Source of the DNA: Leptospiraceae bacterium
Lineage (GTDB): Bacteria; Spirochaetota; Leptospiria; Leptospirales; Leptonemataceae
Length of the DNA: 64,000 nt
Direction of reading: 5' to 3'
NCBI GenBank assembly: GCA_025059995.1
Contig: JANXCF010000001.1
Location: 372,001-436,000 of the forward strand
Below the pieces are notes generated by a model. It saw nothing but the letters and a program-made list of their open reading frames with translations. It made no database searches and was not told where the DNA came from. Within the stretch, counting starts at the first letter, position 1; each line of letters begins with the position of its first letter. Below, in pieces: positions 21,160-31,850 of this stretch. Made by a program: the position numbers and the translations under genes.

Positions 21160-21360
21160 AGATTTTGCCTTGGCTTGTTCTATGATTTTTTGACAAAAGA
21201 AATTTTAGAGTCAATAACGTTGTTGAATTTTTCTTTGAAGTTAGATTTCATTTTTTTAACTTAAAAAAAGAAAAATCTCTCATGTCAAATCAATAAGTTT
21301 CTACAATACACACTTGTAGGTTTCATTCTGATGGGTTGAAGGAGTCGGGTTTTCGAAGCA
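21160..21360. other. Non-coding stretch upstream of glpX
   Basis: There is no ORF worth reporting here. On the minus strand a TTGACA hexamer (bases 21283-21288) is followed after 17 bases by TTTAAG, a weak promoter candidate for the glpX-flippase-PBP-NUDIX-SNF2 run. The run of A and T around 21251-21275 is otherwise unremarkable. Confidence 0.3.
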
Positions 21361-21405
21361 AAAAAAAAGTTTGAGTTAATGTAAAATCATTTTACTCAAA
21401 CTTTT
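21361..21405 (-). terminator. Rho-independent terminator of thiC
   Basis: On the minus strand, 34 bases after the thiC stop, a 12-base-pair stem (AAAAGTTTGAGT, 21394-21405, pairing with 21365-21376) encloses a 17-base loop and is followed by eight T. This is the clearest intrinsic terminator in the window. It separates thiC from the downstream glpX promoter. Confidence 0.8.
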
Positions 21406-21438
21406 GTTTTGTTGAGAAAAAACTTTATTCGAATGTGT

Positions 21439-23358
<1,920 letters not shown>

Positions 23359-23399
23359 TTAAATTATAAATATGTCAATTATAAAGAAGCATTTTTTGG

Positions 23400-23681
23400 C
23401 TATTCGTAAGGTTTTTCGTAGATTTTGCCACAAATCAATGGATAATCAACAAAAGGACATTCCGAACGAATGATGGTAAATAAACAGGATTCAAACCATC
23501 TTCGAGGAACTTTTTCTGGTAAGATCAAAAAATAACCCGGTTCAGTTTGGCAAATACTCGCTTTGTAAAGGTATGCAATCAAAAACTCTTCGTAAGCTTT
23601 CTTTTGTGAAATAACATTTGTATCAACATCAAGACAAAAACTAAAACCAAAAGAAAAGAACAAAATCATGAATTTTTTCAT
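23400..23681 (-). CDS. Small exported protein of unknown function with four cysteines
   Basis: The 93-residue protein begins MKKFMILFFSFGFSFC, a short signal peptide. The Cys at about residue 16 after FSF could be a spirochaete-type lipobox cysteine or simply lie at the signal peptide end. The remaining part has aromatic and Cys residues (C16, plus three more at about 38, 66, 75) that could form a disulphide. I recognise no family. It is the last gene of the run that begins with gspL, four bases after the CPBP protease stop. Confidence 0.6.
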   Translation of the reverse strand: MKKFMILFFSFGFSFCLDVDTNVISQKKAYEEFLIAYLYKASICQTEPGYFLILPEKVPRRWFESCLFTIIRSECPFVDYPLICGKIYEKPYE

Positions 23682-23685
23682 GAGC

Positions 23686-24747
23686 TCAAAATTTCACTTG
23701 ATAATAAACAGGCATAAAGTAAACATCCCTTTCTTCTCGCAAAACGTTTCTATCTTCTTTCATATAACGAATTTGATTAAGGAGTATGAGCATGTTCCAC
23801 CAAAAATGAATTGCTATAGATTGACGAAAATCCCAGTTATTCTTGTAATGAAGGTATCCTAAATAAACCCCCATAATCGTGGCAACAAATACATTTCCAA
23901 TACCGTTGTAATAATGAGCTAAACCAAAAATAAGGGAAGAACTTACTAAGCCGACTTCAAAATTCGTTTCTTGGATAATGTAGTGATTGAGAAACCCACG
24001 AAAAAAAGCTTCTTCACTTACGGCAGCATTAAAACTCAAAACCGTAGAATAAAAATTCATGTATCCGTTTTTCTTCATCCCGGGGTATAGAAGTGTGTAT
24101 GTTGGATTTTTCGGGGGATTTGTGGTATTATAGGCAATGATTGAACCCAATACTCCAATAGGAATCCAAAAATAAAAATTATTCAAGTATCGCCATTGGA
24201 AAGGTGCGACCACCAAATCCAAATAGTTTTCTTTATGATAACTTCCTATTCCTCCAGCGTCACGATATGAGGAATATATAGAATAGAACCAAACATGCTG
24301 AGCCGACTGAAATAACAATTCACTGCCTGTGCTTGCATAGGTTTTCCTCTCATAATTACCATATTCAATTAAAGGATTGATTTCGAACCATTTTCCATCC
24401 TTGAGCAATTGAAGATTTTTTCGTAAAATGGCTATTCTTGGATTTGTGGGTGGATAAATATTAGGAAGTATATATCTTCGATAGTAATCAGAATAAATTG
24501 CTTCTTTTAAATCAAAATCAATATAACTATCAACAACATAGTCTTTTCGTTTTGCCATTTCCCTTGCACCGTAAAGAAATCCTCCAAATAAAGTAAATTG
24601 AATTGCAGCATCAAGATAATTCCCCAATAAAGCCTGTCCTAACCCTGGAATGATTCCGTAAATAGCATATCTTATCGGTGATTGCGAATCCAAAGAAAAG
24701 CTTAAGGATAAATAAATTACTATAAAAAATTTATAAAATATTTTCAT
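23686..24747 (-). CDS. CPBP-family intramembrane metalloprotease
   Basis: The 353-residue protein has a signal-like N-terminus and several membrane segments. It carries the CPBP (Abi/CAAX protease) motifs EEAFFRG (about residue 244), FGLAHYYNG and HFWWN, which supply the Glu/His metal ligands. These membrane proteases are related to eukaryotic Rce1. The first part (about 30-190) has an unusual long soluble insert with many Tyr. The gene follows gspN by three bases, so a link with type II secretion or pseudopilin handling is possible but unproven. Confidence 0.85.
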   Translation of the reverse strand: MKIFYKFFIVIYLSLSFSLDSQSPIRYAIYGIIPGLGQALLGNYLDAAIQFTLFGGFLYGAREMAKRKDYVVDSYIDFDLKEAIYSDYYRRYILPNIYPPTNPRIAILRKNLQLLKDGKWFEINPLIEYGNYERKTYASTGSELLFQSAQHVWFYSIYSSYRDAGGIGSYHKENYLDLVVAPFQWRYLNNFYFWIPIGVLGSIIAYNTTNPPKNPTYTLLYPGMKKNGYMNFYSTVLSFNAAVSEEAFFRGFLNHYIIQETNFEVGLVSSSLIFGLAHYYNGIGNVFVATIMGVYLGYLHYKNNWDFRQSIAIHFWWNMLILLNQIRYMKEDRNVLREERDVYFMPVYYQVKF

Positions 24748-24750
24748 AAA

Positions 24751-25599
24751 TCAATTTTGTAATTTTGGATTGGAAATAGTTCCTTGAATTTTAGCACACC
24801 ACTCACCCCCCATACTTCCCCCCAAAGTAAGATAAAAACCATAAATAGAGGGATTAATTTCTTCTAAGTTAGGGTTTGGATTTAAACAAATTCTTGCATC
24901 TATTATACTATTTGCCAAGTCATTCGCAAGATTGCCACTTCCTTGGAGGCTAATTTTGAATAAAGGATTATCGATATTCGATTTCGGGATAGAAAAACTT
25001 CCTTTGTCCATTTTGATTTGAAGGTTAACATTTCTGAATACTTTTTGTTCATCAGGAATGGGTAGATTTTTGAATTGCCCCATGAGTTCTTTGAATTGGA
25101 TTTCCCTTGTTTTGGCTTCTATACTTCCTTTCCACTGGTTGAGGGGTTCATCAAAGGAGTTTTCGAAAAGTGCTTGAATCCTTGCGTTTTTTAAGTTGAG
25201 TTCTATATTTTCTATCTTGATTTGACCATTTTGAACTAAAAGATTGCCTTGGATTTTTTTACCAAGAAGTTTCCAAATATTTAACTTGAGTTGTGCTTCA
25301 TCTCCAGTTAAAGTAAAGTTTTTTTCATTAGTAATATAAAAGTCCTTCAATACAATAGGAGAAAAAATCCCCAGCTTTAATTCTACGTAATCAATTTTTA
25401 TTTCCTTGATAAATGTTAATAAAGCATATCGAATCAAAGCAGAATAAGGAAGAAGCAACAACGTAAAAACCAAAAAAGAAAAAACACCTACAAAAATCAA
25501 AATGAACTTCTGAGTAGTGGTGATACGAACTTCTTTTAGTTCTTCTTCGGGGGGAGTTTCTTCTTCTTTTTGTTCTATTTGTTCAGTTTGTTCCATCAA
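24751..25599 (-). CDS. gspN: Type II secretion system protein GspN
   Basis: The 282-residue protein has an acidic cytosolic start, one membrane helix (about 32-55) and a periplasmic beta-rich domain with the VELKLGIFSPIVLKDFYI and LLVQNGQIKIENIELNLKN patterns of the GspN/AsmA-like family. A late Cys pair (CLNP, EWCAKI) may form a disulphide. It sits directly after gspM and gspL, which supports the call. GspN is thought to assist the inner-membrane platform of the type II secretion system. The ATPase, secretin and pseudopilins are not in this window. Confidence 0.75.
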   Translation of the reverse strand: MMEQTEQIEQKEEETPPEEELKEVRITTTQKFILIFVGVFSFLVFTLLLLPYSALIRYALLTFIKEIKIDYVELKLGIFSPIVLKDFYITNEKNFTLTGDEAQLKLNIWKLLGKKIQGNLLVQNGQIKIENIELNLKNARIQALFENSFDEPLNQWKGSIEAKTREIQFKELMGQFKNLPIPDEQKVFRNVNLQIKMDKGSFSIPKSNIDNPLFKISLQGSGNLANDLANSIIDARICLNPNPNLEEINPSIYGFYLTLGGSMGGEWCAKIQGTISNPKLQN

Positions 25600-25600
25600 T

Positions 25601-26098
25601 TCACTCCATTTTTTCTACATATAGGGTGAGGCGAACATCAAAGATATCTCTTCCCGGTAAAGGTTTTCTTATCACTAATTCCTTGATTTTGACTCCTCTT
25701 TGTTGGTATTCTATTTCATAAAGAAACTCCCAGAAAGGCGGAAGGGCAATACCATTGAAACTCATATCAACAAAAATGGTTTTGGTTTTTGTTTTTCCTG
25801 TTTTTTCTTCTCGGTCCCGAATGCTATTGGGAGTGATTTGTTTTTCTTGAAGCTTTTGAGTAATGATAGTTAAAAGTTCATTTTTATCGGGAATATCAGG
25901 AATTTTGGGAATAGCTGAGATTTGGTTTTTTAGCCTTACTAAAGTTTGTAAATCCTTTCTTTTTTTTTCAATGCTGCTTTCAATTTCTTGTTGTTTTTTG
26001 ATTATGATTTGAAAAACAAATGCCAGTCCCAGAATGAAAAGAATAATTACAACGATAACAAGTAATAACTTTTCTCGCGGACTGAGTCTATTCCACAT
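25601..26098 (-). CDS. gspM: Type II secretion system protein GspM
   Basis: The 165-residue protein has the GspM pattern: the cytosolic MWNRLSPREKLLL, one membrane helix (about 11-31), a charged coiled stretch (IIKKQQEIESSIEKKRKDL) and a ferredoxin-like periplasmic domain ending in VDMSFNGIALPPFWEFLYEIE. It pairs with GspL in the inner-membrane platform. It lies two bases after gspL and one base before gspN. Sequence conservation of this family is low, so the neighbours carry much of the weight. Confidence 0.8.
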   Translation of the reverse strand: MWNRLSPREKLLLVIVVIILFILGLAFVFQIIIKKQQEIESSIEKKRKDLQTLVRLKNQISAIPKIPDIPDKNELLTIITQKLQEKQITPNSIRDREEKTGKTKTKTIFVDMSFNGIALPPFWEFLYEIEYQQRGVKIKELVIRKPLPGRDIFDVRLTLYVEKME

Positions 26099-26100
26099 TT

Positions 26101-27720
26101 TTATTTACAGTCTATTTCTAATTTCGTGTCTTGTTGTTTGATTTTAAGACTCAATTCTAATCGAACCTTCTGTCCAGCGATCAAATCTCTTCTTACTACC
26201 TCTACCATGGAAAACATCCTACTTTTCTGAAGTTCTTCTTGAACTTTTACTACATTTGCTATGTTGTCAACTATAAGTTCTAAGTTAATTTGATCTTCAG
26301 TGTAACGAAGACTTTTGAATTCCAATCGAGCTATCTCAGGAGAAAGCATATGATTCTCGATTTCTTTTATTATTTCTAAAAATTTGATACCAATCGTTAT
26401 ATTTTTCCAGTAATTTAGTTTTTCTTCGCAGACCTTTTTTGCCCGCTGAACGGGATTGGGAACATTTCCCACATCAGGGATAGTCTGAGCTACTTCTCGA
26501 ATCTGACTCTCATAGAACCTCGATTGACGTTGATCCAAAAGTATCTTCAAAATAAACGAAATCAAAAAAATAATAATTGCTATTCCAAAAAATGATATGG
26601 GAAGGTAAAACACCTCTATGCGTATTTCCCCTTTTTTAAGACTTTTTCCTAAGGGTGTGTTTAAAAAATCAATTTTTTCCTTTTGGCTTTGGCTCTTTCG
26701 AAAGTGAAGAAATCCCCCGATGGCAATTATCCAAGTTTCAATGGGATCATCACCTAAGGTGATTTGGTATCTACGCATTTGGATGTTCAAATCCCGTTCT
26801 AAGATTTCTTGAATACCTTGAATAAGAGAACCACCTCCCGAAAGATAAGAATATGAAATCAATTCTACTTCAGCTGCATAGAGAGTTCTTTTGACTTCTT
26901 GAATAAAAAAATCCCATTCTTCGTAGAGATTTTTTTGAATTTCTTCGATATCTTTTTGGCTCTTTATTTCTTCAATAGATTCTTTATTGATAAGTTTATC
27001 GAAATTTTCAAAAAGGAATTTTTCTACTTCATTTGGTTGTTTTTCAAAATGGGGTTCAAGCACATTCAACAGACTTCTCACACCAAAAGGAATTTGCCTT
27101 GTATATGAAAGTTTACCATTATCGAGAATATTTATAATTGTTTTCGAATAACCAATATCTAATTGTAAAATCGTTTTTCTTGTGTAATCTTTATCGATTA
27201 GGAGTTCCAAAGCACTTGATAAGGCTAAGCTTTCCAAACCCAGCATCTTGGGATTTATACCAATAGAATGCATTGAGTTTATGTATGACTCAATGATTTC
27301 GTTTTTTACAGCGAAACCTAAAACCTTTGCTTCGTCTTTTTCTATTTTTGTAGTGATACCTAAAACTTGAACCTCTTCCAAAGCTACTGGAATATAAGCC
27401 TCGATTTCATTTTCTAAAACTTGAAGTACTACTTCTTCTTTCTCTGCGGGAATTGTAAGTTTTCGAACGAAAACTTCTTCCTCATTGAGTAACAGAATTA
27501 GCTCTTTCTCTTGAGGAAACAAAGTTTCCAGATAGCGAATGAGGTTGTATTCCCAAATAGGTTTTTGGTGTTCTTCGTTAATTGATGCAATCTCATTTTG
27601 AAAGGGCAAGATTTCTTTCTGAAGAATTTTAAAATTTCCCCAGCTAAACTCAATCAAAATTCCTTTATAATTTTTACTACCTCGATCTACAACTAAAACC
27701 TTCTGTTGTAGTAAACTCAT
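26101..27720 (-). CDS. gspL: Type II secretion system protein GspL (PilM-like)
   Basis: The 539-residue protein has an actin-like cytosolic domain (about 1-340, starting VLVVDRGSKNYKGILIEF and containing LQLDIGYSKTIINI and YSYLSGGGSLIQGI). One membrane helix follows at about 370-392, then a periplasmic domain. This is GspL, which links the secretion ATPase GspE to the inner membrane. Unlike short proteobacterial GspL (~400), the cytosolic part keeps PilM/FtsA-like phosphate-binding segments (DIGYSKT, SGGGS). gspM and gspN follow without gaps. Confidence 0.82.
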   Translation of the reverse strand: MSLLQQKVLVVDRGSKNYKGILIEFSWGNFKILQKEILPFQNEIASINEEHQKPIWEYNLIRYLETLFPQEKELILLLNEEEVFVRKLTIPAEKEEVVLQVLENEIEAYIPVALEEVQVLGITTKIEKDEAKVLGFAVKNEIIESYINSMHSIGINPKMLGLESLALSSALELLIDKDYTRKTILQLDIGYSKTIINILDNGKLSYTRQIPFGVRSLLNVLEPHFEKQPNEVEKFLFENFDKLINKESIEEIKSQKDIEEIQKNLYEEWDFFIQEVKRTLYAAEVELISYSYLSGGGSLIQGIQEILERDLNIQMRRYQITLGDDPIETWIIAIGGFLHFRKSQSQKEKIDFLNTPLGKSLKKGEIRIEVFYLPISFFGIAIIIFLISFILKILLDQRQSRFYESQIREVAQTIPDVGNVPNPVQRAKKVCEEKLNYWKNITIGIKFLEIIKEIENHMLSPEIARLEFKSLRYTEDQINLELIVDNIANVVKVQEELQKSRMFSMVEVVRRDLIAGQKVRLELSLKIKQQDTKLEIDCK

Positions 27721-27789
27721 TATTTATGTTTTTCGGTTTTTTAAAAAGAGGTTTGAATTTAAAGCAAATTTTAAATCTTTAATCAGAAA

Positions 27790-29577
27790 TTAATAGACTT
27801 TATAGAAAATACTTCTTTGTGTTTGATCTTTGGATTGGTATTTTAAATCATTAATCATTAGAAAAAGTTCATCAACAGGTAGTTCTTTTTGGTTTTGAAA
27901 ATACAAAACACCCACTGATAATTTTGGAAGTTCTGATTTTTGTAAAAATCCGAAACGATTTGTATAAGTGAAGAAACCATTGTGTATGATTTCTTTTGGT
28001 AATGAATTTTTTATATGCTTATCAAACTCTTTTTGAATTTTTCTTAGAGATTTCAAAATGTGGAAAAAGGATTTGTATTTAGTAAATACGATAAAATCAT
28101 CACTTTCAATGTGTCCAAGAAAGTAGACATGTTTATCTCTAAAGGTGTTTTTTAGAAGAGTGCCCAAATAAGAAATGAGTTTATCGCTTTCATCGAAACC
28201 AAAAGCTTCATTGAAATTTTTGAAATTTTGAATATCTATATAAGCAATACTCATGACATCTATAAAATTTTTGTGAGTGTTAATAAATCTTTTAATTGCA
28301 CTACTTCCTGGGAGCTGAGTCAATGGATTGGTTTCTTTAGCAACAAGGAGTTGTTTTCGAAATACGTACTTCAGAAGATTTTCTGCAGTGATGACCCCTT
28401 TGTAGACTCCATTTTCTGTTATGATGATTTCAAAAAAGTTTTGATCTTGTAGGTCTTCATCTAGACTTAGCGTTTCTAAAAATTGAAATAAATCAATTTT
28501 AGAATCTAATACATACGTCTTTTTCATTAGTTCTTTTAGAGTATGATGAGAAAAGTTATCTGTAGATAAAAAGTGTCTTTTCAATTCTTTTTCGTAAAGT
28601 ATACCTTCTGGTTCATCATGCTCATTTACAACAGGAAAGAGGGAGTATTTCGAATAATTTTGTAAATGTTCTAGAACTTCATCTTTTCTTGATGTGTTTT
28701 TGATGGGAGGTATTGCTTCTATATGGATTTCCTTTATGAGGAATTCATTATCAGTAATAAAAGGATCATAAAGAACATTGATTTCGTGAAAAAGAGCTTC
28801 TATTGTTGGCAAAATTTCATTATATTCTTCAATAAAAAAAGGAGGTGCAATATAATGTCCTTGTGCTAGATCGATTCCAATTTTCATACAAGTAATTAGT
28901 TCTTCTTTGGTTTCAACTCCTTCTGCTATTACACGTCCACCTATGAGGTGAGCTAAATGAACGATTTGTTCTACAAATAGTTTTTTTCTAAGATCCTTAT
29001 GGATATTTGAAACAAAGAAACGATCCAACTTTAGGATCTCTGGTTCAGCTGAGTAAATTAACTTCAGACTTGAATAACCAATCCCAAAATCATCAATCGC
29101 AATCTTAAACTCCTGGTTTTTATAGTTATAAATAATTTTAGACAAGTTTTCGTAGGAATGAAAAGGAAACCTTTCTGAAATTTCAAAAATAAGAGTCGAG
29201 TTAGGTAGATTATATTTTTTCAAAAGTTTTACTGTGTTTCCAGACTCAAAGTTAGGCATTTCCAAAATTCGGTTATCTATATTGTAAAAAAGTCTGCGCT
29301 TTCGGTAATCAGGAAACTGAACGAACAAAGAGAGTAATTTTTCCCTCAAAAGGAGATCAATACCATAAAGAACTTTTTCTTGGAAGGCTACATCAAAAAA
29401 TTGAAAAATGCTCTGAAATCCAGCTTCTTGGTAGTTTCTCAATAAAGCCTCAAAACCAAAAATTCTTTTCGCTCTCAAATCCACAATTGGTTGAAAAGCG
29501 AAATTGATTTTTTCAACAGCCTTATTCCAATCGTAATCTACTGCATAATCACTAGTTTTTTCCTCGAATTTGGACAT
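27790..29577 (-). CDS. c-di-GMP phosphodiesterase: EAL, CBS pair and degenerate GGDEF
   Basis: The 595-residue soluble protein has an EAL domain (about 20-265), a CBS pair (about 285-415) and a GGDEF domain (about 425-590). The EAL domain keeps the catalytic set: E-A-L at 43-45, N at about 99, E132 in FEISE, DDFG at 162-165, K183 and AEGVET at about 218. It should therefore cleave c-di-GMP. The GGDEF signature reads ESDDF, so cyclase activity is unlikely and this domain may sense GTP. CBS domains often bind adenine nucleotides, which would tie the activity to energy state or cAMP. It precedes the gsp run by 69 bases. Confidence 0.9.
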   Translation of the reverse strand: MSKFEEKTSDYAVDYDWNKAVEKINFAFQPIVDLRAKRIFGFEALLRNYQEAGFQSIFQFFDVAFQEKVLYGIDLLLREKLLSLFVQFPDYRKRRLFYNIDNRILEMPNFESGNTVKLLKKYNLPNSTLIFEISERFPFHSYENLSKIIYNYKNQEFKIAIDDFGIGYSSLKLIYSAEPEILKLDRFFVSNIHKDLRKKLFVEQIVHLAHLIGGRVIAEGVETKEELITCMKIGIDLAQGHYIAPPFFIEEYNEILPTIEALFHEINVLYDPFITDNEFLIKEIHIEAIPPIKNTSRKDEVLEHLQNYSKYSLFPVVNEHDEPEGILYEKELKRHFLSTDNFSHHTLKELMKKTYVLDSKIDLFQFLETLSLDEDLQDQNFFEIIITENGVYKGVITAENLLKYVFRKQLLVAKETNPLTQLPGSSAIKRFINTHKNFIDVMSIAYIDIQNFKNFNEAFGFDESDKLISYLGTLLKNTFRDKHVYFLGHIESDDFIVFTKYKSFFHILKSLRKIQKEFDKHIKNSLPKEIIHNGFFTYTNRFGFLQKSELPKLSVGVLYFQNQKELPVDELFLMINDLKYQSKDQTQRSIFYKVY

Positions 29578-29675
29578 ATTAATTTGCTTTTATATCTGTT
29601 TCATCAATACAAAAATACAAAAAATTTTAAACCTTCTTTACAGAGAAGTAAATTTTGGAATTTTTTTTAATTCTT

Positions 29676-30698
29676 TTATGAAATGTAATCAAAATGATAA
29701 ATGATTCTTCCTTCAAACATTTGACTTTCTTTGAAGAAGTATTGTTTTGCTCTTTGATTTAGTCCATCATAGATGGTTTGGGTTATGTATAATTTATAAG
29801 TGCTTTCGAATTTCTCGACGATATGATAAGTAAGATTGATGGCTTCGCAATAGATGTTTTCTTTTTTTTCTGTATAAGTAACACTTCCCTGCTCGATGGC
29901 ACATATGAGACGTAATTTTTCAATTTCATTTTTGCTCAAAATATCAATAAATTTGGCATAGATGTGAAGAAACGTAAGGATAGGTTCTAAATAATTATCT
30001 TTGTGATAGACGGATGTAAATGAGTCGTTTTTTTTAATCCAAACCTCGGAGTTGAAGTTTTTACAGATTTCTGCAAATTCAAATAAAAAATTTTGATGAA
30101 GCTTTTGAAATTCCTCTTCTGTGGTTAGGAATAAACTTGCATTGTAAGAGAAAGGAAGGCGAACTGTTAAAAAATTAAGAACATAAGAATTGCCTTCGTA
30201 AAATTTTGGTAAAGGTAGACTCCATTTTTCGTAAAAACGGGAATCGAATGTTATTTGTTTTAGCTTCGAGTTGTAGTTATTGAATTCGGGTAAATATTCT
30301 GTGTTTTCGGCAAAATTGAGTATTTTCTTCCAACGTGGAAGATCTAAAAATGCCCTTGCTAATACAAATTTAAGATAGTCATATTTAAGATTGGATTTGT
30401 ATATATAATCGTAAGCACCACTTTTCAGGGATTCAACTATGATCCTTTCTGAGAAGAGCCTTGAGACAACAATAAACAGCAAGTTTTTTTTTCGAAGATT
30501 TTCAAAAAGATCAAAAGGATTTTCTATGTCGCATTCTAAAATAATCAAGTCAGGAGGATTTACATTGATTTCATTCAAAAGTGTTTCTTTATTGAAAAAA
30601 AATTTTAGCAAAACATTGCGAAATTCATTTTTAAAAAAGTTTCGATAAAAGTCATGAATTGCTAAATCGTAATCAAAAATATAGACATTCATATTCAT
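29676..30698 (-). CDS. Receiver-like protein with a degenerate cyclase-homology domain
   Basis: The N-terminal ~125 of 340 residues look like a response-regulator receiver fold: VYIFDYD, DLIILECDIENPFDLFENLR in the phospho-acceptor region, VVSRLF and SGAYDYIYK. The putative phospho-acceptor is the ECD region. The rest (about 165-335) follows the class III cyclase fold by eye (LTVRLPFS, LICAIEQGSVTY, YKLYITQTIYDGL) but lacks the two metal aspartates and the transition-state Asn/Arg. It should not make cyclic nucleotides. It starts three bases after the next cyclase-homology gene ends, so the two are co-expressed and could pair. Confidence 0.6.
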   Translation of the reverse strand: MNMNVYIFDYDLAIHDFYRNFFKNEFRNVLLKFFFNKETLLNEINVNPPDLIILECDIENPFDLFENLRKKNLLFIVVSRLFSERIIVESLKSGAYDYIYKSNLKYDYLKFVLARAFLDLPRWKKILNFAENTEYLPEFNNYNSKLKQITFDSRFYEKWSLPLPKFYEGNSYVLNFLTVRLPFSYNASLFLTTEEEFQKLHQNFLFEFAEICKNFNSEVWIKKNDSFTSVYHKDNYLEPILTFLHIYAKFIDILSKNEIEKLRLICAIEQGSVTYTEKKENIYCEAINLTYHIVEKFESTYKLYITQTIYDGLNQRAKQYFFKESQMFEGRIIYHFDYIS

Positions 30699-30701
30699 CT
30701 C

Positions 30702-31616
30702 TCAAATTAATTTTGTAATCCATAAAGCTTGATTTTTATAACTTAAATCTGTAAGTTTGAAAAATTTTTTTAATTCATTCTCAGCTAAGTTGAACGCACT
30801 CTCAGTTATTATGATAGCATTCAATGAACCATAATAATGCTCTAAGTATTTTGTCAGTTCTATATCTTCGCTTGTTGTTAGTTCTAAGTTTTTTCGATAA
30901 ATAGCAGAGCCAAAATGGATTGCAATACGAACAGAAATTTGGTTTTCCCATCGAAGTTGGTTTTTAGTCAGATTAAAAATAGGCAATTGATAAATGATTT
31001 GTAGCCCAGCTCGTATGGCTTTTGATATCCCGCTTTCATGTAAGAAAGCAATCAATCCACCATCACCATGCCACTGCCAAATCCTTCCATCATAAAGTTC
31101 TATGATATTTTGAACAAAATTATGAAACTGGATCAACGTATTTTCTATGTCAATTTTGACGTTAGTTTTGATTAGTTCTGAACTCGATACAACATCGATC
31201 ACAAATAATGACAAACGATATTCTGTGCCATCTTCTAAAACTCCCCAGTCTTCTTTTTTGCGATCTTTGATGGAAATGAATTTTCTTAGATTTTCATCAT
31301 AGTATAAACCTTCTTCTTCTAAAAATTTATGGATTTTGTGTTTTTCCCTTAAAGAATAAGCTCCACCGCTGATCCCTTTCCCTTCATATTGAAGTAAGGT
31401 AGAAACAAAGTTGAGGATTTCATATTCACTATCAAAATATTCTAAAACAATGTCTGCTGCTACTTGTTTTGGGATTACTACATGAGGACCATATCCAGAT
31501 TGTTCTCGTAAATTGAAATTTGGATCGGCTTCTCTTCCTATATACGTTAATTGCTCTGTTGTGCAGGATCTTATTAGAACTTCTTTTAGAATCTTCTTAA
31601 ATCTGTGAATATTCAT
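30702..31616 (-). CDS. Class III cyclase-homology protein, probably not a classical adenylate cyclase
   Basis: The 304-residue protein has a ~125-residue N-terminal domain of unknown type and a cyclase-homology domain (about 130-300). The two metal-site aspartates are kept (FVIDVVSSSEL and WHGDGG). The substrate Lys is replaced (WQWHGD for KTIGD), and the segment matching VNxxxR reads IELTKYL, so the catalytic Asn and Arg are missing. It may be a pseudoenzyme or bind nucleotide as a sensor. It is transcribed into the receiver/pseudo-cyclase gene; tRNA-Ala lies just upstream. Confidence 0.65.
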   Translation of the reverse strand: MNIHRFKKILKEVLIRSCTTEQLTYIGREADPNFNLREQSGYGPHVVIPKQVAADIVLEYFDSEYEILNFVSTLLQYEGKGISGGAYSLREKHKIHKFLEEEGLYYDENLRKFISIKDRKKEDWGVLEDGTEYRLSLFVIDVVSSSELIKTNVKIDIENTLIQFHNFVQNIIELYDGRIWQWHGDGGLIAFLHESGISKAIRAGLQIIYQLPIFNLTKNQLRWENQISVRIAIHFGSAIYRKNLELTTSEDIELTKYLEHYYGSLNAIIITESAFNLAENELKKFFKLTDLSYKNQALWITKLI

Positions 31617-31664
31617 CTAATTTGAAACGAAACTTGATTTTTTTTATATGTCAATTAAAAAAAA

Positions 31665-31737
31665 TGGAGGCTATCGGATTCGAACCGATGACCTTCTGCG
31701 TGCAAGGCAGATGCTCTCCCAGCTGAGCTAAGCCCCC
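31665..31737 (-). tRNA. tRNA-Ala (anticodon UGC)
   Basis: The minus strand folds into a full 73-base cloverleaf. The acceptor GGGGGCU pairs with AGCCUCC and contains the G3-U70 pair that identifies alanine tRNAs. The D arm is GCUC/GAGC, the anticodon arm UCUGC-CUUGCAC-GCAGA with UGC at 31702-31704, and the T arm AUCGG-UUCGAAU-CCGAU. CCA is not encoded, and eight T follow the discriminator A directly. I see no integrase or attachment repeat beside it. Confidence 0.98.
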
Positions 31738-31850
31738 ATCATTGATGAATAGGGTGTTTTTCTCGATTCCAAACTAAATTTAATACTTGTAAAGTAAAGT
31801 TAAAAATGATTTTGATTTACTGGGTTTCTAAGAATTTTTTTTTAGGCAGT

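Noticed and set aside
31665-31737. Integration site at tRNA-Ala
   Set aside because: There is no integrase, no direct repeat of the tRNA end and no change of gene content on either side.
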